Part shown: positions 27,663 through 35,418 of the stretch, piece after piece
Layout: each line of letters begins with the position of its first letter
Numbering within the stretch: the first letter of the stretch is position 1
Assembly (NCBI RefSeq): GCF_900099675.1
Contig: NZ_FNDQ01000005.1
Location: forward strand, 1-64,000
Length of the DNA: 64,000 nucleotides
Direction of reading: 5' to 3'
Source: Myroides phaeus
Lineage (GTDB): Bacteria; Bacteroidota; Bacteroidia; Flavobacteriales; Flavobacteriaceae
Made by a program: the position numbers and the translations under genes
The notes under the pieces: model-generated
What the model was told of the DNA's origin: nothing
Database searches by the model: none
Seen by the model: only the letters and a program-made list of their open reading frames with translations

Positions 27663-28748
27663 GTGAGGCGAGTTAAATATAATAAAATAAGAAAACTTCA
27701 GGGCAATTATTTAGAATATTCAGGTGATTTTCCGGATGTTCCTATTTCAATGCAGTTATTTGTCTATGACGAAAACAAATTTGAGGAGTACAATGATTTG
27801 AGTTTAAAGGAAATAGAGGATATTCTGAATGCGGCAAGTCCAACTGCTATCAAATGGTTTAATTTACACGGATTACACGATATTGAGTTGCTTCAAGAGA
27901 TAGGGCGTTTCTTTAATATCGAATCTTATATTATGGCGGAGATACTGAACTTTTCAAGACGTACGCGTGTTGAGGAGTTGGATGATGTGATGTTTTTTAG
28001 TGTCAAGGCAATTTTACCGTTTAAAGAAACGGATGTAACAATAGATGTAGAACAAGTTAGCTTTATTTTGAAAAATGAGATATTGTTGTCGTTTCAAGAG
28101 AAGAAAGGCGATTTTTTCAATGTAATTAGAGAACGGATTCGCACAAAGACAGGTTTAGTGCGCAAGCGTGATTCGAGTTATTTGTTGTACGCTCTAATGG
28201 AGTCCTTGATGGACAGTTTCTTGACGGTGTTAGATGTAGTTGAAGATGGGGTAGAAGCGGTGTTAATAGATGCGAAGACGCAGTATCAAAGACGTACATT
28301 GGTTAATATTGAAGGATATACACAGGAGTTGCAAGACATCAAACGAGCTATTATTCCGCTGAGAGAGGTGTTGTACAGTCTTAAAACCCAACACGACAAA
28401 GGGAATACCGATTGTATTATCAGCAAGTCGAGTATGGTGTTTTTTGAGCGTTTACAGTTTAAATCGGTAGAGTTGTTAGACCAGATAGAGTATAACCTCA
28501 ACAAATTAGACAGTGCTACAAACTTCTTCTTTTCAGCACAAAGCAACCGTATGAATGAGATTATGAAGGTATTGACAATAGTATCTGTCATCTTTATTCC
28601 CTTGACATTTATCGTTGGGGTGTACGGAATGAACTTTGAGAATATGCCAGAATTAAAGTTTGAGAATGGGTATTATTGGACATTAGGCGGAATGTTTGCC
28701 TTAGTTATTGTAATGATATTGTACTTCAAGTGGCGTAAATGGTTTTGA
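27663..28748 (+). CDS. corA: CorA-family divalent cation transporter
   Basis: The family signature YGMNFENMP follows the first of two C-terminal membrane helices (VLTIVSVIFIPLTFIVGVYGMNF and YYWTLGGMFALVIVMILYF), as in all CorA Mg2+/Co2+ channels. The long N-terminal cytoplasmic domain is helical and acidic. The open frame extends upstream only with a TTG overlapping the hutI start. I prefer the GTG at 27663 (361 residues), because the extra segment looks non-homologous and the intergenic space must hold two divergent promoters. Mg2+ is the likely substrate, though some relatives carry Co2+, Ni2+ or Zn2+. Confidence 0.88.
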   Translation: MRRVKYNKIRKLQGNYLEYSGDFPDVPISMQLFVYDENKFEEYNDLSLKEIEDILNAASPTAIKWFNLHGLHDIELLQEIGRFFNIESYIMAEILNFSRRTRVEELDDVMFFSVKAILPFKETDVTIDVEQVSFILKNEILLSFQEKKGDFFNVIRERIRTKTGLVRKRDSSYLLYALMESLMDSFLTVLDVVEDGVEAVLIDAKTQYQRRTLVNIEGYTQELQDIKRAIIPLREVLYSLKTQHDKGNTDCIISKSSMVFFERLQFKSVELLDQIEYNLNKLDSATNFFFSAQSNRMNEIMKVLTIVSVIFIPLTFIVGVYGMNFENMPELKFENGYYWTLGGMFALVIVMILYFKWRKWF

Positions 28749-28782
28749 TTAGAGAAATTGTTTCAAAGCAGAAGAAAAAAAT

Positions 28783-28812
28783 AAAGCTCTATCAACAACA
28801 ATAGAGCTTTAA
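28783..28812 (+). terminator. terminator after corA-type gene
   Basis: AAAGCTCTAT (28783-28792) and ATAGAGCTTT (28801-28810), loop CAACAACA. Confidence 0.8.
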
Positions 28813-29690
28813 TTAGGAAACAACATATAACGTTATAGAAACGAGTTCTATATAGTTCGAATTTAGGGTTGACTTATAAATAATGTGTAAGATAACGCAA
28901 CACAAAATATCAACATATAAATCAAGATTAATATTACAGTGCTTTATAACAACAAGAATACGTGTTTAAGCAGAAAATATTTTAGGTAATTAACGAGTTG
29001 ATACCTATTAAATTGAAGAAGGTGCTTTAAAAGTAATTCGTTAGGTTGCGAATATATGCTTACTTGTAAAACGGTCTGCTTTAAATTAATCTAAAGTATT
29101 GTACTTATTATTACTTTCTTGAATTATTCTTGTACAAAAATAGATAAAATAGGTACTTCAAAGACTTAAAAAGTCGCTAAAACTTTGTGTATTATTGCTT
29201 TTTGCGAATAAATTATTGGGATTGTTAATCTTTGTTTTTTAAACCTTGAATTTTTACTAAAACAATTATTTTTAAAGAGAAATAAAGATAAAAAAATATA
29301 GCGTTTGACGCATTATGTCCTTTCTTTTTGACAGATTGTTATTATTTGGTCGATTTTGGTGTAAATAAATTAACATTTGACAGAATGTCAAGTAGGATAA
29401 AAGCGCGTAAATACAAGTATTAACCATAGTAAGGAAAGAAAAACTTATTGTGTATTATAGGGGGGTAAGTAAAAGAAGAGAAACTTGATTAGGGAGCCTG
29501 TTTTTTTATGTGATTGTCAATGTGGGCATAGAAAATATTTGCTTTTGTTCCTTTGAAGTTTTGTTGTAAACAGGAGGTAAATGGGAAAGACGTATTATCA
29601 TTTTACACGTCTGTTTATAGCTGATGTTTCTTGTCTGTAAGAAGAACGCTTATAAATGACATACCCTTTGTCGATAACAAAGACAAAAGC
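28813..29690. other. long non-coding stretch with TTTGAC-type motifs
   Basis: Nearly 900 bp without a credible protein gene on either strand. Three related motifs occur near the middle. They are TTTGACGCATTATGTC around 29304, TTTTTGACAGATTG around 29322, and an inverted repeat TTGACA-GAA-TGTCAA at 29377-29391. These could be protein-binding sites or part of an untranslated RNA, but no conserved RNA class is recognisable. Confidence 0.4.
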
Positions 29691-29720
29691 AAAAGCACAG
29701 TTTAGACTAACTGTGCTTTT
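29691..29720. terminator. terminator of the minus-strand hypothetical gene
   Basis: A perfect 12-bp stem AAAAGCACAGTT / AACTGTGCTTTT with a 6-base loop. Read on the minus strand it is followed by a T-rich run. Confidence 0.85.
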
Positions 29721-29752
29721 GGGTTGTTGTATTGCTATTTTAGAGGAATTAT

Positions 29753-30478
29753 TTACTTGCCAAAAATAATTGTACTCGGATGATATAGTTTGTTGTTGTA
29801 CAATTTTTTATTATCACCTTCAGTAGTATAGTAAAAGAGTAATTCTGCAATTATAATTGTAAAGTTTACTTGCTTAGGCAAATCAAAATAACAATGAAAT
29901 TCTTCAGTTGTAGTCTTAGATGATGCAAATTCAAATATATGATTAGGCAAAAGTGTCTGTTTTTCTCCCTTTAACTCATCAGTGTATAGGCTAAATTTTA
30001 AACAAGCCACTGTGGCTATATCTGGAAATATTACAAATTTGCTTGGTTCAAATGACGAAACAGTAATATGTAGTTTATTGTCTTCTGATAATTCTGTTTT
30101 AATTTTCGCATAAAACGCTTTATCAAAGGGATGCGTTTCATTAAACTCAAATCCCTTTAAACTTTCCATTGAACTATTGAGTAGGTTGCGTTGTCCTTTG
30201 TCGAGTTCTTTATTGCTTTTCAGCGCATTGTACAATGCTCCAGTAAATCGTCTGTATAAGTATTTATCGTGTTTGTGATCTAATGCTTTTTCAATATTAC
30301 TGCGAATTATTTTTCCGTTTGAACTTGCTATTTTAAACTCGTTAAAGTTTTCAAGCGACTGTTTATTCATTTTCCTTTTTTTCCCTTTAGATTGAATGAT
30401 TTGCTTGCCTCCCATTTCTCTTGCGATAACAGTACCAACTAATCCGTGAAGTTTTCCTTTGTTGTCAAGTTTTGCCAT
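29753..30478 (-). CDS. DUF6266-like hypothetical protein
   Basis: A 241-residue cytoplasmic protein without signal peptide. The N-terminus, with L-x-G-L-V-G-T-V-I and then a Lys/Arg-rich turn before KMNKQSLENFNEFKIASSNG (residues 37-56), follows the pattern of DUF6266 proteins (Gly-x-Val-Gly-x-Val, basic patch, 'Q...r..F.l.s'). The rest is predicted to be beta-rich. The family is common and single-copy-scattered in flavobacteria and has no known function. It stands alone between two large non-coding stretches. The assignment is by pattern only. Confidence 0.6.
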   Translation of the reverse strand: MAKLDNKGKLHGLVGTVIAREMGGKQIIQSKGKKRKMNKQSLENFNEFKIASSNGKIIRSNIEKALDHKHDKYLYRRFTGALYNALKSNKELDKGQRNLLNSSMESLKGFEFNETHPFDKAFYAKIKTELSEDNKLHITVSSFEPSKFVIFPDIATVACLKFSLYTDELKGEKQTLLPNHIFEFASSKTTTEEFHCYFDLPKQVNFTIIIAELLFYYTTEGDNKKLYNNKLYHPSTIIFGK

Positions 30479-30797
30479 AAGGTAGTGTAGTTATAAATTA
30501 TTTGATTTTTTAAGTTTTAAAAAGCTGTAATTAATACAGTAGAGGTCGATTGGTATTGCTGATTGTCCTTGTTAATACAGCAATAAGCATAGCATATTCT
30601 TCTGCGTACTCTTGTAGTTGATACAATTTATTGAATGTTGCTTTGTCAGTTTTTTTCTTTGATTTTTGTCATAATTTTTTTATTTAAAGTATTGATTATG
30701 TGTTATTTATATCAATAACTGTGCCGTGGTGTATGTATATTTTATATAATGTATTTGTATATTCAATGTATCTTTTTACATAGATTTTATACATTGA
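30479..30797. other. AT-rich intergenic region
   Basis: No gene seen. It contains several TATA/TGTAT-rich stretches and merges into the phased repeats to its right. Confidence 0.5.
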
Positions 30798-30930
30798 CTA
30801 TACAAGCACTATACATACACTATACAAACACTCTGTATAAAACCTGTCTCGTCCTTGTCTCGTCCTACTATAGCTGTACAGTTATAGTTGATAATCCTGT
30901 TTTGTACTGTACAGTTATTTCAGTAATCCT
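30798..30930. repeat. 11-bp-phased direct repeats
   Basis: Three consecutive 11-mers, CTATACAAGCA, CTATACATACA and CTATACAAACA (30798-30830), are followed by two exact tandem copies of TGTCTCGTCCT (30845-30855, 30856-30866). Two copies of CTGTACAGTTAT (30874 and 30908) come next, each followed by TAATCCT (30892 and 30924). CTGTACAG is itself palindromic. One helical turn between units suggests cooperative protein binding on one face of the DNA. TGTCTCG at 11-bp spacing recurs, inverted, at 53381-53399. Confidence 0.8.
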
Positions 30931-31019
30931 ATTACCAATAAAAAGCACCCTATTGTAAGGAAAAGGCATTGTTTTGAGGTTTGGTTTACAGCTGATAGGT
31001 AGAAACTTTATTCTGATTT

Positions 31020-31484
31020 TTATTTTTTAGAGTTTATTTTCTGGCAATGAGGCTGTTGGTCAATGCAGTTCATTCCATCTTGATGAGGATAGCACAGGTT
31101 TGAATGATGGGCTACGATGCAGTGGTTTGTGCCTATAATGAGGTAAGGGGTATTGATATAGCGAACCATTACTTTGTGTAAAAGGGTTGTAATGCTGTGT
31201 GTCGTTGTATTCGTTTGAAGATAATAGTTGTCTTTTATGTAGTTTATCGCTGTCGATTGCACTTGAATTGTATAGGGTACTATCGCTTGGTAATATTGTG
31301 TTAGCTCTTTTAGAAAGTCTTTTTCACCTGATAGATACGTATATGTCTGACTACCTTCTTTGTCAAGGTGTATTTTAGCGATGTTCTTTTGATCTAATGT
31401 TCGCGTGCGATAGGTAAGGGGACTGGCTTCTTGTTGTGCTAAGCAAGAAGTGGAAAATAACAAGCTGATTAACAGTGTTTTCAT
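31020..31484 (-). CDS. secreted Cys/His-rich small protein
   Basis: 154 residues. MKTLLISLLFSTSCLAQQ is a signal peptide. Cleavage after CLA gives a soluble periplasmic protein, although SCLAQ could also be read as a weak lipobox. The last 40 residues are rich in Cys and His (NHCIVAHHSNLCYPHQDG, then MNCIDQQPHC), with four Cys that could form two disulfides or bind metal. I recognise no family. It lies 69 bp downstream of the methyltransferase gene on the same strand and may be co-transcribed. Confidence 0.65.
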   Translation of the reverse strand: MKTLLISLLFSTSCLAQQEASPLTYRTRTLDQKNIAKIHLDKEGSQTYTYLSGEKDFLKELTQYYQAIVPYTIQVQSTAINYIKDNYYLQTNTTTHSITTLLHKVMVRYINTPYLIIGTNHCIVAHHSNLCYPHQDGMNCIDQQPHCQKINSKK

Positions 31485-31553
31485 CGTGTTTTTTAGGCTT
31501 ATGTATTACAATAATTATACCTAAAATACGGCTAAGTTAGTTAGTGTGTGAAC

Positions 31554-32174
31554 CTACTTTTTTCTCAATACAAATATTCTTTCTGTTTGTAATTCAATGT
31601 GGTAGCCAAATTTGTTGGCAATGTATGTGATTGTTTGTGGGGTGTAGATAAACACGTGGGTTTGGTCTTTGCGATAATACCATTTGTCAAAGGGCTGCTG
31701 TCCGGTGTATTGGTGAGTCATAACTACTAATAATCCGCCCGAACGCAACAAATCGGTTAGTTTTACAATTTCTTCAAAAGGGTTGTAAAAGTGTTCAAAT
31801 ACCTCACAACTAAAGATGTAGTCATAGCGATGGTTAAGGTAATCTGTATCTGGATAAAAATAGGGGTCGTATAGTTTTACTTGGTACCCTTTGTCAACTA
31901 ATTGCTTGGTGATAACTGGACCTTTACCACAGCCAAAGTCGAGTCCTAACATTGTTGTTGTGCACTGTTCTAAAATTGTATTGGTAATCGGTGAAGTGAA
32001 TTTTTGGTATCCAATATCGTTTACATCGTTGTTGTGACACTCGTAGTGTTGTTTCTCTTTCTCTTGGTTAAAATAGAGTGTTTCGTCTTTTACATATGCC
32101 TTACAAGTAGAACATTGAAAGTATTCAGGATCGATTTTATCAACAAGCGGTGTGTTACACAAGGTGCAGTTCAT
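31554..32174 (-). CDS. SAM-dependent methyltransferase with N-terminal zinc ribbon
   Basis: 206 residues. The first 25 residues hold two CxxC pairs (CTLC at 3-6 and CSTC at 21-24), a zinc-ribbon layout. The class I methyltransferase motif I is GLDFGCGKGP (about residues 75-84), then LYDPYF, then the motif with IFSCEVFEHF (residues about 110-119). The arrangement resembles the Methyltransf_11/12 proteins that modify small molecules or lipid intermediates. The substrate is unknown. It has no obvious biosynthetic neighbours. Confidence 0.8.
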   Translation of the reverse strand: MNCTLCNTPLVDKIDPEYFQCSTCKAYVKDETLYFNQEKEKQHYECHNNDVNDIGYQKFTSPITNTILEQCTTTMLGLDFGCGKGPVITKQLVDKGYQVKLYDPYFYPDTDYLNHRYDYIFSCEVFEHFYNPFEEIVKLTDLLRSGGLLVVMTHQYTGQQPFDKWYYRKDQTHVFIYTPQTITYIANKFGYHIELQTERIFVLRKK

Positions 32175-32365
32175 ATCAGTGTTTTTGAAGCGTAAAGTTA
32201 AGGAATATAGTGGGGATTTAGTGAGGATAGGAGGTTTTTGATTCAGGAGATGTTTTTTGTTTATTTGGTTGTTATAGTTTTTTATATTTCTTGTATCTTG
32301 TTAAAGGTTAGTACGTTGTTTTTTAATTTATAAAACAATTAACCCTTTAGGTAAATAAAAATTAA

Positions 32366-32373
32366 TACATTTG
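32366..32373 (+). promoter_or_regulatory. -7 element at the toxin-antitoxin operon
   Basis: TACATTTG (TAnnTTTG) ends only 2 bp before the GTG start of the toxin gene. Either the mRNA is leaderless or nearly so, or the real promoter lies further upstream. Confidence 0.45.
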
Positions 32374-32375
32374 CA

Positions 32376-32708
32376 GTGGAGATATCCTATAAAACTAAAA
32401 AGCTGAAGAATTCATTGACTACAGACAAAGAGTTGTCTAAAGAATATGGAGTATTAGCCAAAAAGATAAAACAAAGGTTGGCACAATTAGTAGCTGCAGA
32501 TAATCTATCAGTAATTGCTAAGTTGCCCGCATTGCGACTTCATTCTTATAGTGGTAATAGAAAAGGGGAATGGTCAATAGATATCTTTAAAAATTGGCGA
32601 ATTATTTTTGAAATAGACCAAGATCCTATTCCAAGGTTAGAAGATGGAGGAGTTAATCTTGTAGAGGTTATTAAAATAAAAGCTATATCGGTAGAAGATC
32701 CTCATTAA
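32376..32708 (+). CDS. higB: HigB-type toxin (RelE/ParE superfamily)
   Basis: 110 residues with a GTG start; no ATG is available upstream in frame. MEISYKTKKLKNSL...LAKKIKQRLAQL and later LPALRLHSYSGNRKGEWSID...NWRIIFEID follow the HigB plasmid-maintenance killer family. The conserved L-x-x-L-x-G-x-R-x-G-x-W-S-I-x-x-x-x-x-W-R-I-x-F pattern is visible. Such toxins cleave mRNA on the ribosome. The gene is 11 bp upstream of a HigA antitoxin in the canonical toxin-first order. Confidence 0.88.
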   Translation: MEISYKTKKLKNSLTTDKELSKEYGVLAKKIKQRLAQLVAADNLSVIAKLPALRLHSYSGNRKGEWSIDIFKNWRIIFEIDQDPIPRLEDGGVNLVEVIKIKAISVEDPH

Positions 32709-32719
32709 GACATTTATTT

Positions 32720-33856
32720 ATGGAAGCACTTAGATTAAAAAAAGAATTATTGTCTGTTCCAGGAGATACAATTCAGGAACACATTGATTTTATTGGTATG
32801 TCGCAGGCAGAGCTTGCAGAACGTATAGGTAGGTCTGTTCCTAAATTGAATGAATTGATTAAGGGTAAATCTTCTATAACAAGAGATACTGCACAAAAAT
32901 TAGAATTTGTTTTAGGAGTTCCGGCTTCTTTTTGGTTGAATTTAGAAAAGCAATACCAAGAAGAATTATTGGAGATTGAAAAGTTAGAGGAGTTATCTCA
33001 GTCAATTGAGTGGGTAAAGGGTTTTCCTTTGGAGTACTTGAAAAGTTTAGGGTTGTTACCTGATAGTAAAGATAAAATAACAATGAAAGAGGCTCTGTTA
33101 AAGTTTTTTAGAGTAGCTTCTGAAAATGAGTGGCATACTATTTATTCTGCAGAAGTATCGTTGTCTTATAAAATTGATTTAAGACATTCGACAGAACCTA
33201 AAGTTATTGCAACTTGGTTGAGATTAGGAGAGTTAGATGCTGAAAAAATAAACGTAAGTAATTTTGATAAAAAAGTATTGTCTGAAAGTATTACAAGATT
33301 ACAGACATTAATGTATGAACATCCAGATGATTGGTTAATTCAATTACAGGAGATATGTGCTTCATTTGGTGTGGCATTAGTTTATTCGCAATGCTTGTCA
33401 AAGGCTCCTATATATGGAGCTGCGCGTTGGATTAGAAATAAGACACTTCCCTTGATTCAGATAACGGATAGACAGAAAGATTACAATGCTTTTTGGTTTA
33501 GTTTCTTTCACGAATTAGCCCATATTAAGTTGCATAATAAGTCTGAAGTTTTTATTGATGGTAAATCAATTGATTTTGATAGTAACTTATTGAAAGAGAA
33601 AGAGGCTGATAGTTTTGCAGCAAAGATTTTAATCGGTGATTCTATTCGCAAGTTAATGAAGCGTACAGAGAAATGGGATAAGAATACATTATTATTGTTC
33701 TCAGCAAAACATAAAGTACATCCGAGTATTTTAGTTTCTCAATTGCAAAGAGAAAAAAGAATTGGATATCATGAAATACAATTTAATGATTTGAAGTCTA
33801 AGGTTGTTTTCTCTTGTACAAATCAAAGAGATCATATGTTTGAAGAGGTAGAATAA
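32720..33856 (+). CDS. higA: HigA-type antitoxin fused to an ImmA/IrrE metallopeptidase domain
   Basis: 378 residues, against about 100 for a plain HigA. The N-terminal 90 residues are a HigA-type XRE helix-turn-helix (MSQAELAERIGRSVPKLNEL, then SITRDTAQKLEFVLG and FWLNLE). The C-terminal half carries the ImmA/IrrE (COG2856) zinc motif FFHELAHIKLH (H264-E-x-x-H268), with a downstream EKEADSFAAKIL glutamate (E295) as the probable third ligand. The antitoxin therefore contains its own potential protease. This fusion occurs in other bacteria, but its role in controlling HigB is not settled. It is followed by a strong terminator. Confidence 0.88.
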   Translation: MEALRLKKELLSVPGDTIQEHIDFIGMSQAELAERIGRSVPKLNELIKGKSSITRDTAQKLEFVLGVPASFWLNLEKQYQEELLEIEKLEELSQSIEWVKGFPLEYLKSLGLLPDSKDKITMKEALLKFFRVASENEWHTIYSAEVSLSYKIDLRHSTEPKVIATWLRLGELDAEKINVSNFDKKVLSESITRLQTLMYEHPDDWLIQLQEICASFGVALVYSQCLSKAPIYGAARWIRNKTLPLIQITDRQKDYNAFWFSFFHELAHIKLHNKSEVFIDGKSIDFDSNLLKEKEADSFAAKILIGDSIRKLMKRTEKWDKNTLLLFSAKHKVHPSILVSQLQREKRIGYHEIQFNDLKSKVVFSCTNQRDHMFEEVE

Positions 33857-33876
33857 GCTACCTTCATTCACAATAA

Positions 33877-33912
33877 AAAAGCCCTAAACAGGTTACTGTT
33901 TAGGGCTTTTAT
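33877..33912. terminator. terminator after higBA
   Basis: A perfect 15-bp stem AAAAGCCCTAAACAG / CTGTTTAGGGCTTTT with a 4-base loop. Confidence 0.92.
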
Positions 33913-33952
33913 AATTATTAGTAACTCTAACGATAGCCTTTCTTTGTCCTTT

Positions 33953-34016
33953 TGCGGTGAAAAAAGCTTCTATTCACCGCATATTTTGCGGTGAATAAGG
34001 TGTATATTTACCGCAT
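33953..34016 (+). promoter_or_regulatory. palindromic operator upstream of fic
   Basis: Four half-sites alternate in direction: TGCGGTGA (33953-33960), TTCACCGCA (33973-33981), TGCGGTGAA (33987-33995) and TTACCGCAT (34008-34016). The middle two form a perfect 9-bp inverted repeat with a 5-bp spacer. A TATATTTA, near the -7 consensus, lies at 34003-34010, so binding should block transcription of the Fic gene. The Fic protein has a C-terminal winged helix and may bind here itself. Confidence 0.7.
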
Positions 34017-34030
34017 AAAAGAAAAAAAGC

Positions 34031-35125
34031 ATGTCAAGTTATATACATAATCTGAAAAAATGGCCTGATTTCCAATGGGATGAAGAAGATTTAATTACTT
34101 TATTGAGTGAAGTTCGAAACTTGCAGGGCAAATTAATGGGTAAGATAGAATTATTAGGTTTTGAATTGCAAGATGAAGCTAATTTAGAAACCTTGATTCA
34201 AGATGTTGTTCAGTCGTCTGAAATTGAAGGAGAGGTGCTAAATCCTGAGCAAGTACGTTCTTCTATTGCAACTCGTCTAGGGCTTGAAAATTCAGGTATA
34301 GAACATTCCGATAGACATATTGATGGTATAGTTGATATGATGCTTGATGCCACTCAGAATGAGAGTAAAAAATTGACAGAAGAACGGTTGTTTGGCTGGC
34401 ATTCAGCTTTGTTTTCAACAGGAAGAAGTGGTATGCATAAAATTAAAGTTGGTGACTGGCGAGAGGGAGATATGCAAGTTGTTTCAGGTGGTATGGGAAG
34501 AGAAATAATCCATTATGAAGCACCAAAACCTTCGCGTTTATCGATGGAGATGAGTGAGTTTATAGATTGGTTTAACAATTTTTCTGAGATAGATTCGATT
34601 ATAAAAGCAAGCATCGCTCATTTATGGTTTTTGACAATACATCCATTTGACGATGGAAATGGTCGTATAGCTAGAGCAATAGCAGATATGCAGTTGTCTA
34701 AATCAGATGGTGTTAATCAACGATTTTATAGTATGTCTATGCAAATAAAGGATAAGAAAAAGTCTTACTATACAATATTAGAACGTACCCAGAGAGGCGA
34801 CTTGGATATTACAGATTGGATAGTTTGGTTTTTAGAACGATTAAAAGAGGCGATAATTGACTCAAATGTAATTATTGATAAAGTAATAAGGAAACATCAA
34901 TTTTGGATGAGAAATGCTATTAAAGTAGGCAATGATAGACAACGTTTGATGTTGAATAAGTTGATAGAAGGCTTTGAAGGTAATTTAACAACGAGTAAGT
35001 GGGCAAAAATAGCAAAGACATCACAAGATTCTGCTTTGAGGGATATTACGGATTTAGTAGAAAAAAACATTCTTATAAAAGCTGGGGCAGGAGGGAGAAG
35101 TACACATTATACTTTAAATTGGTAA
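34031..35125 (+). CDS. Fic-family AMP-transferase with DUF4172 N-terminus and winged helix
   Basis: 364 residues. The catalytic Fic motif HPFDDGNGR is at 204-212, with the His needed for nucleotidyl transfer. An N-terminal inhibitory helix motif S62-S-E-I-E66-G67 fits the (S/T)xxxE(G/N) rule, making it a class II, self-inhibited Fic protein. The first 100 residues match the DUF4172 type. The last 70 residues (LTTSKWAKIAKTSQDSALRD and the RSTHYTL wing) look like a winged-helix DNA-binding domain. It would AMPylate a target protein using ATP; the target is unknown. It lies directly after a toxin-antitoxin pair and is preceded by a palindromic operator. Confidence 0.9.
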   Translation: MSSYIHNLKKWPDFQWDEEDLITLLSEVRNLQGKLMGKIELLGFELQDEANLETLIQDVVQSSEIEGEVLNPEQVRSSIATRLGLENSGIEHSDRHIDGIVDMMLDATQNESKKLTEERLFGWHSALFSTGRSGMHKIKVGDWREGDMQVVSGGMGREIIHYEAPKPSRLSMEMSEFIDWFNNFSEIDSIIKASIAHLWFLTIHPFDDGNGRIARAIADMQLSKSDGVNQRFYSMSMQIKDKKKSYYTILERTQRGDLDITDWIVWFLERLKEAIIDSNVIIDKVIRKHQFWMRNAIKVGNDRQRLMLNKLIEGFEGNLTTSKWAKIAKTSQDSALRDITDLVEKNILIKAGAGGRSTHYTLNW

Positions 35126-35151
35126 GCTAAAACCACTTACCTCATCAAAAG

Positions 35152-35189
35152 AAAAAAGGGAATTACATTCAGTTGTAATTCCCTTTTTT
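35152..35189. terminator. bidirectional terminator
   Basis: A 16-bp perfect stem from AAAAAAGGGAATTACA and its complement, loop TTCAGT. It lies between fic and the convergent oxidase genes. Confidence 0.92.
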
Positions 35190-35234
35190 AGAGTAAAATG
35201 AAAAAGTGTATATGTATAAATTAGGAAAAAGCTT

Positions 35235-35402
35235 TTAGTACAATCCTTTTATAAATTGGTATTTAGTATCTTCTTCAATTTCTTTATCCCATAGCTCTTT
35301 ATCTTTAAAGACCAATAGGTAAACGCGCAGTACTCTGGAGATCATTGAGACACAAACCAATAGTATTGCAATAATAACGATAACACATAGGGCTATGATC
35401 AT
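35235..35402 (-). CDS. 55-residue single-pass membrane protein
   Basis: Read by hand from the minus strand. It starts at an ATG at 35402 and ends in TAA at 35235. The protein begins MIIALCVIVIIAILLVCVSM, a clear membrane helix, followed by a charged cytoplasmic tail (FKDKELWDKEIEEDTKYQF). It begins 16 bp after the stop of the bd-like oxidase subunit gene on the same strand, so it is probably the third gene of that operon. Small single-helix subunits (CydX, CcoQ) are common partners of terminal oxidases. This one resembles neither clearly, so a role as accessory subunit is an inference from position and topology. Confidence 0.65.
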   Translation of the reverse strand: MIIALCVIVIIAILLVCVSMISRVLRVYLLVFKDKELWDKEIEEDTKYQFIKGLY

Positions 35403-35418
35403 AACAATAAGTTTTATA

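Noticed and set aside
30749..30958. 69-codon plus-strand frame through the phased repeats
   Set aside because: Its residues follow the DNA repeats and it has no protein-like pattern.
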